A stretch of 37,772 bases of DNA from Acidobacteriota bacterium (GCA_963169195.1 CAUJDN010000024.1:1-37772); one strand, 5' to 3'; positions 1 through 7,900 are shown, counted from the first letter of the stretch. The notes: generated by a model not told the origin, from the letters alone. Numbers and translations: made by a program.

Positions 1-93
1 CTTGAATCGCCCGACGGGATGCACTTCGGAGAGCAGATAGCCCTCAGGTGTCTCCCGGTCGATGATGGCGTGGTCGACGTTCGGCAACCGCAC
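1..93 (-). CDS. DUF6883-like cassette protein, N-terminal fragment
   Basis: Reading leftward from a GTG at 93 gives 31 residues that run off the window. They include LPNVDHAIID and GYLLSEVHPVGRFK, which resemble the N-terminus of DUF6883 proteins (an LPN start and a tyrosine-leucine-leucine-serine ... HPxGR motif). An in-frame TAG lies four codons upstream of the GTG, so translation must begin at or after it. No Shine-Dalgarno sequence is visible. The start lies 42 nt beyond a GTTAGGC core site on the same strand, the usual arrangement for an integron cassette, and the gene points away from intI, as cassettes normally do. DUF6883 is of unknown function. The family call is from recalled motif resemblance over a short fragment. 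Confidence 0.55.
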   Translation of the reverse strand, partial: MRLPNVDHAIIDRETPEGYLLSEVHPVGRFK

Positions 94-135
94 CGAATGA
101 TTCTAGCGAGTTCGCCGCGATGCTGTTCGCGAATG

Positions 136-252
136 CCTAACAACTCACTAGACCGCCAGAGGGTAGCGCACTTCCCGCTCAAACACCACTCACGGCCGTC
201 AGCCCTCCCCCCCCCATGCCCCGCGGCGTCAGCGGTTCCCGTCTGGTTAGGC
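136..252. other. attI/attC: Candidate attI/attC recombination site
   Basis: GCCTAAC at 136-142 and GTTAGGC at 246-252 form a perfect inverted pair of 7-bp integron core sites (consensus RYYYAAC / GTTRRRY), 117 bp end to end. This is within the known attC length range. They lie 115 bp upstream of the integrase start and next to a cassette-like gene on the minus strand. Inner L boxes are weak (only AGAC/GTCT pair, with unequal spacers), so whether this is an attC, an attI with a chance second core, or a hybrid cannot be decided by eye. The cassette promoter and the intI promoter should also lie in 143-366, but I see no clear hexamers. Confidence 0.5.
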
Positions 253-366
253 TGTTCGGCGTAATGGATCCCGAACCCGTGGCCGCCACCGCAGGTAACC
301 ACGTGCGCAGAAAGTGCAACCCGGCGCCTCGAACAGGTCGCTGCTTCTGCTGGCACACCCGGCCCC

Positions 367-1497
367 TTGAACGTCCAGCGCCGGAAATCGATGCGGCACG
401 GATCTCGCACCGCGCACGGCATGCCGCCAGCCGATCCCACGCGCATACCTCCCTCCCCACCCCCAGCAGCCGCCACGAGCGCGGAGCCGCCTCCGCCCCC
501 ACTTCACCCCAAACCCGGTACCAGCCCGCCCGCGCAGAAGACGCCGAAGCTGCTCGACCGGCTCCGCCAGGCCTGCCGGGTGCGACACTTCAGCCAGCGG
601 ACCGAAGAGGCGTACTGCCACTGGGTCCGGCGCTTCATCGTGCACCACGGACTGCGACACCCCGACACGCTCGGGCCCGCCGACCTGGCAGCGTTCCTGA
701 CCAGCCTCGCCGAGCACCAGCACGTCAGCGCCTCGACGCAGAACCAGGCGCTCTGCGCGATCGTCTTCCTCTACCGACACGTCCTCCACACTCCACTCGG
801 CGCCCTTCCCGCCATCCCGCGCGTCAGGACGCCACCCCGCCTCCCCGTCGTCCTCACCAGGCACGAGGTCCGACGCCTCCTGGAACACGCGTCCGGCGTC
901 CCCAGGCTCGTGGCGGCCCTCTTGTACGGCAGCGGGCTTCGGCTGCTGGAGGCGCTGTCCCTGCGGGTCAAGGACCTGGACTTCGAGCGCTTCGAGATCA
1001 CGGTCCGCCAGGGGAAGGGCCGGAAGGACCGGGTCACCATGCTGCCGGCTTCGACGGTGCCGGACCTGCGCCGTCATCTCGACCAGGTGCGACGCGTACA
1101 CGAGGCCGACCTCGCGAGGGGACTGGGTCGCGTGACGCTGCCCGATGCCCTGGACGCCAAGTACCCCAATGCCGGACGCTCGTGGCCCTGGCAATTCGTC
1201 TTCCCGGCAGCCAGGGTGTGCCGCGATCCCCGGTGGGGTCCGCCTTCCCGGTTCCACCTCCACGAGTCGGTCGTTCAGCGTGCCGTCACCGACGCCGTCC
1301 GCCGGGCGGGCCTGCCGAAGCGCGCCAGCTGCCACACGCTCCGCCACTCGTTCGCAACCCACCTGCTCGAAGACGGCTGCGACATCCGAACCGTCCAGGA
1401 GCTCCTGGGACACGCCGACGTCAGCACGACGATGATCTACACGCACGTCCTCAATCGTGGGGCCATGGGCGTGAGGAGCCCGGCAGATCGGTTGTAG
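367..1497 (+). CDS. intI: Integron integrase (tyrosine recombinase)
   Basis: Site-specific recombinase that inserts and excises gene cassettes by attI x attC recombination. Residues about 58-145 form the SAM-like core-binding domain ([20 protein letters not shown]). The catalytic domain has R192, K217, H323, R326, H349 and nucleophile Y358 ([28 protein letters not shown]). The segment around residues 258-282 ([20 protein letters not shown]) is the extra helix found in integron integrases and absent from XerC/D, which separates this protein from ordinary Xer recombinases. The first 57 residues are proline-rich and atypical; the frame opens at TTG 367, but ATG 391 or ATG 421 may be the true start (358 aa from 421, nearer the family norm). 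The stop codon abuts a decamer repeat array. Confidence 0.93.
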   Translation: MNVQRRKSMRHGSRTAHGMPPADPTRIPPSPPPAAATSAEPPPPPLHPKPGTSPPAQKTPKLLDRLRQACRVRHFSQRTEEAYCHWVRRFIVHHGLRHPDTLGPADLAAFLTSLAEHQHVSASTQNQALCAIVFLYRHVLHTPLGALPAIPRVRTPPRLPVVLTRHEVRRLLEHASGVPRLVAALLYGSGLRLLEALSLRVKDLDFERFEITVRQGKGRKDRVTMLPASTVPDLRRHLDQVRRVHEADLARGLGRVTLPDALDAKYPNAGRSWPWQFVFPAARVCRDPRWGPPSRFHLHESVVQRAVTDAVRRAGLPKRASCHTLRHSFATHLLEDGCDIRTVQELLGHADVSTTMIYTHVLNRGAMGVRSPADRL

Positions 1498-1498
1498 G

Positions 1499-1551
1499 GG
1501 TGCGGGCGGGTGCGGGCAGGTGCGGACAGGTACGAACGGGTGCGAACGGGG
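1499..1551 (+). repeat. GGTGCGRRCR decamer array, copy A
   Basis: Five consecutive 10-bp units (GGTGCGGGCG, GGTGCGGGCA, GGTGCGGACA, GGTACGAACG, GGTGCGAACG) start two bases after the intI stop codon. The same degenerate unit occurs at 3622-3748 and 25662-25721. Confidence 0.9.
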
Positions 1552-1835
1552 CGGTGTCCTGAACGCAGACGCGCTCAATGGAGACGGTGTCGGCCAACGC
1601 CGCCCCACGAGCCGCCGCTCGAAGACAGGCCGCTGGCACCCCGCGTTGGGCATCCAGTTGACAGGCCGTCGACGACGATGAGATCGTCGTCGGCTCATGG
1701 CCCCGATGCGCCATCGATCGCTCACGGCGGGCGCCACCACGCGAAACCGCAGAGTCGAGGTCCGCGCCGCACGAAGGACCGCGTCATGACCGAAGGAGGT
1801 GCGTGATGACCCAGCTGCCGTAGGAGTGAATCGAC
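1552..1835. other. Gene-free stretch after intI
   Basis: No convincing gene is seen here. It contains GTTGGGC at 1645-1651, which fits the integron core consensus. Its partner GGCCAAC at 1592-1598 has one mismatch, giving a 60-bp degenerate attC-like pair. A perfect hairpin GACGACGAT-GAG-ATCGTCGTC lies at 1671-1691 without a T-tract. A strong AAGGAGGT at 1793-1800 precedes a five-codon ATG...TAG minigene at 1806-1823, directly before the next gene. Confidence 0.4.
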
Positions 1836-2012
1836 ATGCGCATCAAGGTCGTGAAAGGAACCACCACCGGCAGCGGCACGCCCCTCTGCCACTCGTGCCG
1901 ATGGGCCACCATCGTGCGCGGGCCGCAGCTGAAGAACGACGTCATCGCGTGTGCCCAGCTCTCGGGGTCGGCCAGCCGCATTACCTTCCCCGTCGAGAGC
2001 TGCACCGGGTAA
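1836..2012 (+). CDS. Small four-cysteine protein, probably truncated
   Basis: A 58-residue product with C18-x2-C21, C39 and C56 in a CHSCR...RITFPVESC pattern. I recall this as a recurrent small uncharacterised family in Acidobacteriota, suggesting a metal-binding knuckle. A good Shine-Dalgarno (AGGAG, 1822-1826) sits nine bases before the ATG. The TAA at 2010-2012 interrupts a frame that continues RYVLDEDDWS to a TGA at 2043-2045. A TAC-to-TAA change would explain this, because relatives as I recall them have a tyrosine just after the last cysteine. It may therefore be a slightly shortened functional protein or an early pseudogene. No function is assigned. Confidence 0.6.
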   Translation: MRIKVVKGTTTGSGTPLCHSCRWATIVRGPQLKNDVIACAQLSGSASRITFPVESCTG

Positions 2013-2097
2013 CGCTACGTGCTCGACGAAGATGACTGGAGTTGATCGCGAAGAACGCCCGACGCCTCGCCCGATCCGGCCTGCGCGAGGCCCCCAC

Positions 2098-2143
2098 GCG
2101 CCAAGGGCGCGCCCACGCGAAGCGCCCACCGCGCGCAGCGCGG
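2098..2143 (-). terminator. Hairpin pair downstream of nuoN
   Basis: Two perfect stems, GCGCC-AAG-GGCGC (2098-2110) and CCGCGC-GCA-GCGCGG (2129-2143), lie within 65 bp after the nuoN stop. There is no T-tract, so they could assist termination or simply reflect the very GC-rich sequence. Confidence 0.25.
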
Positions 2144-2160
2144 CCCACCCGCCGGACCTT

Positions 2161-3600
2161 CTAGAAGATCGTCGCGACCGAGGCCTGCGCCCAGTCGATC
2201 ACCCGCGCGGGCAGGATGCCCAGGTACAGCACCCCGGCCAGCGAGGCCACCAGGCCCGCCATCGCCAGGCCCGTCACCGGCGCCGGCACGGGCCGCGCGT
2301 CGCGCTCGGACATGTACATCATCACGACGATGCGCAGGTAGAAGAAGACCGAGACGACACTGGAGAGAACGCCGATCGTGGCGAGGCCGTAGTAGCCCGC
2401 ACCCACCGCCGCGCTGAAGACGTACCACTTGCCGATGAAGCCCGCCGTCGGCGGAAAGCCGCCCAGCGACAGCAGGAACATCGTCATCAGCGTGGCCAGC
2501 GCCGGGTGGGAATGCCAGAGGCCCGCGTAGTCGCGCAGGTCGTCGTTGGCCCGGTCCCGGGAACCCAGCAGCGCGATGATGCCGAAGGCGCCGAGGTTCG
2601 TCAGGGCGTAGGCGGCCAGGTAGAACAGGATGGCCGCCTTGCCGACGTCGTTGCCCGCGAGGATGCCCAGGAGCAGGTAGCCGGCGTGCGCGATGCTGGA
2701 ATAGGCCAGCATCCGCTTCAGGCTCGTCTGCGCCACGCCCACGACCGTGCCCACCACCATCGTCGCCGCGGCGATGGCCCACAGCACCGGCGCCCAGTCG
2801 GTGATCATCGGCTCCAGCGCCGTGAGGAACACGCGCGCGAAGGCCGCGATGGCTGCCGCCTTCACACCGGTGGACATGAAGCCGGTGACCACGGCCGGCG
2901 CGCCCTCGTAGACGTCCGGCGACCACATGTGGAACGGTACGGCCGCCACCTTGAAGGCGAAGCCCACCAGCAGCAGGCCCACGCCCAGCAGGATCATCGG
3001 GCTGCCGCTCATGGACTGCGCCGCGATCATCGTCCCCACGCGGTCCAGGCTGGTGGAGCCGGTGACCCCGTAGATGAAGGCCACGCCGTAGAGGAGGAAC
3101 GAGCTGGCGAAGGCGCCCAGCAGGAAGTACTTGAAGGCCGCCTCCGTGCTCTGCACCTGGTCGCGCCGGAGGCCCGTGAGCACGTACAGCGCGATGGACA
3201 TCGTCTCGAGCGCGAGGAAGAGGAGCAGCAGCTCCGTGGCCTGCGCCATCAGCATCATGCCGACGATGGCGAAGAGGAGCGTGGCGTAGTACTCGCCGGA
3301 GGGGATGCGATCCCGGTCCACCGTCTGCGACGAGATGATCACGGTCAGGATGCCGACCGCGATGATGACGAGGTTGACGAAGATCGAGAAGTTGTCGGCC
3401 GTCACCACGCCGAAGCTGGTGGCGTTGCGGTTCCAGAGGAGGATGGACGAGGCGGCCGCGCCGACCAGGCCGATGGTGGCCAGGCCGCCCATCGGCATGC
3501 GCTCGCCCTTGCCGCGGAACGACTCGGCCAGCATCACGACGAGGCCGGCCAGCGTGACGCAGATGACGGGGATGACGGCGTCGAAGGCGTTGCTGAACAT
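2161..3600 (-). CDS. nuoN: NADH-quinone oxidoreductase subunit N
   Basis: A 479-aa polytopic inner-membrane protein of the Mrp-antiporter-like proton channel family of complex I. Visible family features include the early hydrophobic helices, LALETMSIALYVLTGL with the helix-5 glutamate, AAFKYFLLGAFASSFLLYG, FKVAAVPFHMWSPDVYEGAP (trans-membrane lysine and histidine region) and LKRMLAYSSIAHAGYLL. It starts at ATG 3600, three bases after the nuoM stop, with no clear Shine-Dalgarno; translation is probably coupled to nuoM. It is the last gene of the complex I operon and has the usual family length. Confidence 0.96.
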   Translation of the reverse strand: MFSNAFDAVIPVICVTLAGLVVMLAESFRGKGERMPMGGLATIGLVGAAASSILLWNRNATSFGVVTADNFSIFVNLVIIAVGILTVIISSQTVDRDRIPSGEYYATLLFAIVGMMLMAQATELLLLFLALETMSIALYVLTGLRRDQVQSTEAAFKYFLLGAFASSFLLYGVAFIYGVTGSTSLDRVGTMIAAQSMSGSPMILLGVGLLLVGFAFKVAAVPFHMWSPDVYEGAPAVVTGFMSTGVKAAAIAAFARVFLTALEPMITDWAPVLWAIAAATMVVGTVVGVAQTSLKRMLAYSSIAHAGYLLLGILAGNDVGKAAILFYLAAYALTNLGAFGIIALLGSRDRANDDLRDYAGLWHSHPALATLMTMFLLSLGGFPPTAGFIGKWYVFSAAVGAGYYGLATIGVLSSVVSVFFYLRIVVMMYMSERDARPVPAPVTGLAMAGLVASLAGVLYLGILPARVIDWAQASVATIF

Positions 3601-3602
3601 GG

Positions 3603-5258
3603 TTAGTTGGCGCCCCCGACAGGTGCGAACAGGTGCGAACGGGTGCTGGCGGGTGTGAGCGGGCTTGCCCCGCCGTAGCCCGCGGGGGCGGTCGGCCCGG
3701 GCGAAGGCGGGTGCGATCGGGTGCTGTCGGGTGCGGACAGGTGCGCTGTGGCTGAGGTGTGCGACTGGATCCGCTGCACGATGCTCGTCACGGCCGGCTC
3801 CATCGGCTTCAGGAATGCGTTCGGGAACACGCCCATGACGATGGCCATCGCGGCCAGCGGCGCGATGATGGCCCACTCGCGGAACGACAGGTCCGGCAGG
3901 CCCTTGTTGTGGTCGTTGGTCACCGGGCCGTAGAAGACCCGCTGGAACATCCACAGCATGTAGACGGCCGAGAGGATGACGCCGAGGCCCGCGCCGACGA
4001 CCAGGCGCGGATCCCACTTGAAGGCGCCCAGCATGATCAGGAACTCGCCGACGAAGCCGTTCATGCCGGGCAGGCCGACCGACGACAGCGTGATGACGAG
4101 GAAGGCGGCCGTCAGCTTCGGCATCACGCTCTTGATGCCGCCGTACTCGCTGATGAGGCGCGTGTGGCGGCGGTCCGACATCATGCCCACCAGCGCGAAG
4201 AGCGCGCCCGTGCTGACGCCGTGCGCCAGCATCTGGTACGAGGCGCCCTGCACGCCCTGGACGTTGAGCGCCGTGATGCCCAGCACGACGAAGCCCATGT
4301 GGCTCACCGACGAGTAAGCCACCAGCTTCTTCATGTCCGGCTGCACCATCGCGACCAGGGCGCCGTAGATGATGGCGATGACCGAGAGGGTGGCGATGAG
4401 CGGTGCGAAGGAGACGCCGGCCTCCGGGAACAGCGGGAAGGCGAAGCGGATGAGGCCGTACCCGCCCATCTTTAGCAGCACGCCCGCCAGGATGACCGAG
4501 CCCGGCGTCGGCGCCTGCACGTGCGCGTCGGGCAGCCACGTGTGGAAGGGGAACAGCGGCACCTTGATGGCGAAGGCCACCGCGAAGGCCAGGAAGAACC
4601 ACCACTGCGTGTTGTACGGGATGTCCAGCGCGTAGAGCTTCATCAGGTCGAAGCTGTACTCGCCCGTCGCCGCATGATGCATCCACGACAGGCCGATGAT
4701 GGCAACGAGCATGAGGACGCTGCCCGCCATCGTGTAGAGGATGAACTTCACCGCCGCGTAGATGCGCTGGTCGTAGCCCCAGATGCCGATGAGGAAGTAC
4801 ATCGGAATGAGGAGGATGTCCCAGAACACGTAGAAGAGGAACAGGTCGAGCGCGCAGAAGACGCCGATCATGGCGGCCTCGAGCACGAGCATGAAGATGG
4901 AGAACTCCTTCACCTTCGTCTCGATGCTCTCCCAGGAGGTCAGGAGCGCAATCGGCGTCAGGAAGCCGGTGAGCACGACGAGCATGAGGCCAAGGCCGTC
5001 GATGCCCAGGGAGTATTCGATGCCGAACGCCGGGATCCACGGGGCGCGCTCGACGAACTGGAACGTCTCCGCCGTCGGCGACTGGTCGAAGCCGGCCCAC
5101 AGCATCAGCGTGACGCCGAACGTGACCAGCGACACCGCGAGCGTGATGGTGCGGATGAGGCCGTCCTTCGCGCCGTCCCGGTTGCCGATGAACAGCAGCA
5201 GAATGGCCCCGACGACGGGGAGGAGGATGGCGAGCGAGAGCATCGGGAGGCCGGTCAC
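3603..5258 (-). CDS. nuoM: NADH-quinone oxidoreductase subunit M, with repeat-encoded tail
   Basis: A 551-aa proton-pumping antiporter-like subunit of complex I. Diagnostic segments are GIDGLGLMLVVLTGFLTPIA, FYVFWDILLIPMYFLIGIWG (with the conserved glutamate equivalent occupied by aspartate in this stretch), AFAIKVPLFPFHTWLPDAHV, KKLVAYSSVSHMGFVVLG and GLPGMNGFVGEFLIMLG. Conserved sequence ends near residue 503. Residues 504-551 are encoded by the decamer/palindrome mosaic at 3622-3748 and read as Ser/Pro/Thr-rich sequence (for example DSTRSHPPSPGPTAPAGYGG), unlike any complex I helix. nuoL ends six bases before its ATG. The tail probably extends past the last membrane helix without a role in pumping (inference). 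Confidence 0.96.
   Translation of the reverse strand: MTGLPMLSLAILLPVVGAILLLFIGNRDGAKDGLIRTITLAVSLVTFGVTLMLWAGFDQSPTAETFQFVERAPWIPAFGIEYSLGIDGLGLMLVVLTGFLTPIALLTSWESIETKVKEFSIFMLVLEAAMIGVFCALDLFLFYVFWDILLIPMYFLIGIWGYDQRIYAAVKFILYTMAGSVLMLVAIIGLSWMHHAATGEYSFDLMKLYALDIPYNTQWWFFLAFAVAFAIKVPLFPFHTWLPDAHVQAPTPGSVILAGVLLKMGGYGLIRFAFPLFPEAGVSFAPLIATLSVIAIIYGALVAMVQPDMKKLVAYSSVSHMGFVVLGITALNVQGVQGASYQMLAHGVSTGALFALVGMMSDRRHTRLISEYGGIKSVMPKLTAAFLVITLSSVGLPGMNGFVGEFLIMLGAFKWDPRLVVGAGLGVILSAVYMLWMFQRVFYGPVTNDHNKGLPDLSFREWAIIAPLAAMAIVMGVFPNAFLKPMEPAVTSIVQRIQSHTSATAHLSAPDSTRSHPPSPGPTAPAGYGGASPLTPASTRSHLFAPVGGAN
3622..3748 (+). repeat. Decamer array split by a palindromic element, copy B
   Basis: Four GGTGCGRRCR-type units (3622-3661), then a GC palindromic element with CCGCCGTAGC ... 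GGGCGAAGGCGGG (3669-3710), then four more units (3709-3748). The whole mosaic lies in frame inside the nuoM 3' end, on the strand opposite to the gene. Confidence 0.85.
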
Positions 5259-5264
5259 TGCGCG

Positions 5265-7481
5265 CTATCTCCAGAGGTAGTAGGCGAGGATGGCCACGAC
5301 GCCCAGGAAGGTGCCGGCCGCATAGGTCTTGACCGACCCGGTCTGCAGCAGGCGCAGGCCCGCGGCCAGGCCGCCCACGACGTACCCGGCGGCGTTCACC
5401 GCGCCGTCCACCACCTTCACGTCCATGCCGCGCCACAGGCCTTCGGTGGACACGGACTTGAGGGGCTGGACGATGGCGGCGTCGTAGATCTCGTCCACGT
5501 AGTACTTGTTCAGCAGCAGCCGGTGCACGCCCGCGAACTGCGTGGCCAGCTGTTCGGGAATGTGGCGGTTCTTCAGCCAGAGGAACGCGGCCAGGCCGAT
5601 GCCCGCGAACGCGATGAGCGTGGAGATGCCCATCAGCGTCAGCTCGAGGGCGGTCTCATCGACGTGCTCTTCGACGACCTCGTCGGTAACGCCAATGAGG
5701 TCAGAGGGCGCCGGGCCAGGCCGGGCGGCGGGCGTTTCGGGGGCCTGTGTGGCGACCTGCGTCATCGACGCGAGCGCGACATCCTGACCGGGCTCGCAGT
5801 TCTGAATCGCAAAGCCCGCCAGCTCCCCCGTCGTCACGGGCGTGCCGCAGTTGGCATAGGTAAAGGCCGGCTCGAGCCACGTGCCGAGCGCGTTGTGCCC
5901 GCCCAGCGCGTGCGGAATGCCAATCCAGCCCGCCACGACCGAACCGATGGCCAGGACGATGAGGGCCGTGGCCATCGCCGGCGGGGCGTCGTGCAGGTGG
6001 ATGCCGTGGCCGTGCCCATGCGCCGGTGCATGGTGCATGGGTGCACCGTGCACGGGTGCGGGGTGCTCGGCGCCAGCGTGACCGTGGGCACCATGCCCCC
6101 CTGCACCCGGCACCCCTGCACCATGCACCTGCGCACCCTGCACCGAGAACCGCTCTTCCCCATGAAACGTGAGGAACACCAGCCGGAACATGTAGGTGGC
6201 CGTCAGCAGCGACGTGAGCACGCCAACCACCCAGAGGATCTGGTGCCCGTGGCGGAAGGTCTCGAAGAGGATCTCGTCCTTCGAGAAGAAGCCCGCCAGC
6301 GGCGGGATGCCCGCGATGGCGATGGACGCGATGAGGAACGTCCAGTAGGTGATCGGCAGGTGCTTCGCCAGGCCGCCCATCTTCCGGATGTCCTGCTCGC
6401 CGTGCAACGCGTGGATGACGGCGCCGGACCCGAGGAAGAGGCAGGCCTTGAAGAACGCGTGGGTGTAGAGGTGGAAGATCCCGGCGCCGAACGCGCCCAT
6501 GCCCATGGCCAGGAACATGTAGCCGAGCTGCGAGACCGTGGAGTACGCCAGCACGCGCTTGATGTCGTTCTGGACCAGCCCGATGGTGCCGGCGAAGAGC
6601 GCGGTGGCCGCTCCGATTACCGCCACGATCATCAGCGTGATCGGGGCGAGCTCGAAGACCGGGGCCAGCCGCCCGATCATGTAGACGCCCGCCGTCACCA
6701 TCGTCGCGGCGTGGATGAGGGCGGACACCGGGGTCGGGCCCTCCATGGCGTCGGGCAGCCAGACGTAGAGGGGAATCTGCGCCGACTTGCCCGTCGCGCC
6801 GATGAACAGCAGCAGCGTGATGAGCGAGATCGTGCCGAAGGTCACCTCCGGCGGCAGCGACTTCGCCGCGGTCGCGATCGTGACGAAGTCGAGCGACCCC
6901 AGCGTCACCACCATCAGGAGCGATCCCAGGATGAACGCGTAATCGCCCACGCGGTTGACGATGAACGCCTTGTTGGCGGCATCCGACGCCGACTTCTTCA
7001 CGAAGTAGTAGCCGATGAGCAGGTACGAGCAGAGGCCCACACCCTCCCAGCCCACGAACATCACCAGGACGTTCGAGCCCAGGACCAGCAGGAGCATGAA
7101 GAAGACGAAGAGGTTGAGGTACGAGAAGTAGCGCGCGTACTCGGGGTCCGTCTCCTCGTGCATGTACGCCGTGGAGTAGATGTGGATGAGCGAGCCGATG
7201 CCGGTGATGACCAGGATCATCACGGCGGAGAGCGCATCCAGGCGGAACGCCAGGTCCAGTGAGAAGTCGCCGGCCGTGATCCACGTGTAGAGCGTCTGGG
7301 TGATCTGCCGGCTCTCGGGCGCCATGCCGACGAGCGCCCACACCTGGCTGGCGGCCACGAGGAAGGACGCCACCATCACGGCGCAGGCCACGCCGCCCGA
7401 CACGCTCTTGGGCAGCCGCTTCCCCATCGTCACGTTGACGAGGAAGCCGGCGAACGGCAGCAGGGGGATCAGGGCTAACAC
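5265..7481 (-). CDS. nuoL: NADH-quinone oxidoreductase subunit L, His-rich insertion
   Basis: A 738-aa distal proton-pumping subunit of complex I, longer than typical NuoL (about 610-670 aa). Family segments: DALSAVMILVITGIGSLIHIYS, VGWEGVGLCSYLLIGYY, KSAQIPLYVWLPDAMEGPTP, HAATMVTAGVYMIGR, KRVLAYSTVSQLGYMFLA and HAFFKACLFLGSGAVIHAL. A C-terminal VDEIYDAAIV segment precedes the lateral-helix region. Residues about 444-498 are a Gly/His/Ala-rich insertion (roughly 16 histidines) encoded by GGTGC repeats. A second low-complexity Pro/Ala segment lies near residues 575-595. The start is GTG 7481, with GGAG nine bases upstream. The 115-bp gap to nuoK holds another repeat mosaic. Confidence 0.95.
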   Translation of the reverse strand: MLALIPLLPFAGFLVNVTMGKRLPKSVSGGVACAVMVASFLVAASQVWALVGMAPESRQITQTLYTWITAGDFSLDLAFRLDALSAVMILVITGIGSLIHIYSTAYMHEETDPEYARYFSYLNLFVFFMLLLVLGSNVLVMFVGWEGVGLCSYLLIGYYFVKKSASDAANKAFIVNRVGDYAFILGSLLMVVTLGSLDFVTIATAAKSLPPEVTFGTISLITLLLFIGATGKSAQIPLYVWLPDAMEGPTPVSALIHAATMVTAGVYMIGRLAPVFELAPITLMIVAVIGAATALFAGTIGLVQNDIKRVLAYSTVSQLGYMFLAMGMGAFGAGIFHLYTHAFFKACLFLGSGAVIHALHGEQDIRKMGGLAKHLPITYWTFLIASIAIAGIPPLAGFFSKDEILFETFRHGHQILWVVGVLTSLLTATYMFRLVFLTFHGEERFSVQGAQVHGAGVPGAGGHGAHGHAGAEHPAPVHGAPMHHAPAHGHGHGIHLHDAPPAMATALIVLAIGSVVAGWIGIPHALGGHNALGTWLEPAFTYANCGTPVTTGELAGFAIQNCEPGQDVALASMTQVATQAPETPAARPGPAPSDLIGVTDEVVEEHVDETALELTLMGISTLIAFAGIGLAAFLWLKNRHIPEQLATQFAGVHRLLLNKYYVDEIYDAAIVQPLKSVSTEGLWRGMDVKVVDGAVNAAGYVVGGLAAGLRLLQTGSVKTYAAGTFLGVVAILAYYLWR
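6025..6144. repeat. Inverted GGTGC-rich repeat inside nuoL
   Basis: The left arm (6025-6067) is built of GGTGCATGGTGCATGG-like units and the right arm (6101-6144) of their reverse complement (GCACC-rich), separated by about 33 bp. It encodes the histidine-rich loop of NuoL. The unit core GGTGC is shared with the intergenic decamer arrays. Confidence 0.75.
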
Positions 7482-7494
7482 GAGTGCACGCTCC

Positions 7495-7552
7495 GGGAGT
7501 CGGGCCTGTCCGCCGAAGCCTCGGCGAAGGCGGGAGTCGGGAGTCGGGAGTC
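7495..7552. repeat. GGGAGTC heptamers split by a palindromic element
   Basis: One GGGAGTC unit (7495-7501), a 25-bp palindromic element CCGCCGAAGC...GAAGGCGGG (7510-7534), then three GGGAGTC units (7532-7552). It fills the gap between the nuoK stop and the nuoL start and has the same tandem-palindrome-tandem layout as the mosaic in nuoM. Confidence 0.8.
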
Positions 7553-7596
7553 GCCGGTGAGCCGCCGCCGCATCTCGGTCATCTGCGCCATCGGCG

Positions 7597-7896
7597 TTAC
7601 CACTTCAACGAGGTGAAAGCCTCGGGGTTGAGCGACTCCCGATGGCGGAACAGCCCGATGACCAGCGCGAGGCCGACGGCGGCCTCGGCCGCCGCCACGG
7701 TCATGACGAAGAACGTGATGATCTGCCCGTCCACGGTCCCGAACTGCCGGCCGAAGGCCACGAACGCCAGGTTCACGGCGTTCAGCATGATCTCGACCGA
7801 GAGCAGCAGCGTGATGATGTTGCGGCGCAGGAACACGCCCGCAGCGCCGATGGCGAAGAGCAGGCCCGAGAGCACCAGGTAGGATCCGATGGCCAT
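7597..7896 (-). CDS. nuoK: NADH-quinone oxidoreductase subunit K
   Basis: A 99-aa three-helix membrane subunit of complex I (MrpC-like). It shows [28 protein letters not shown], with the buried helix-2 glutamate (SVEIMLNA), and a second glutamate in [16 protein letters not shown]. Both are needed for proton translocation in the family. It has the normal length. It starts four bases after the nuoJ stop and is followed by a 115-bp repeat-filled gap before nuoL, the only large gap in the operon. Confidence 0.96.
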   Translation of the reverse strand: MAIGSYLVLSGLLFAIGAAGVFLRRNIITLLLSVEIMLNAVNLAFVAFGRQFGTVDGQIITFFVMTVAAAEAAVGLALVIGLFRHRESLNPEAFTSLKW

Positions 7897-7900
7897 CGCG

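Noticed and set aside
19..264. 81-codon plus-strand frame at the left end
   Set aside because: It runs through the recombination site and opposite the DUF6883-like frame, with no protein-like motifs.
4521..7262. Very long plus-strand open frame (913 codons) antisense to nuoL and nuoM
   Set aside because: Composition is dominated by Arg/Asp/His/Glu repeats typical of the complement of GC-rich codons, and the opposite strand encodes clear complex I subunits.
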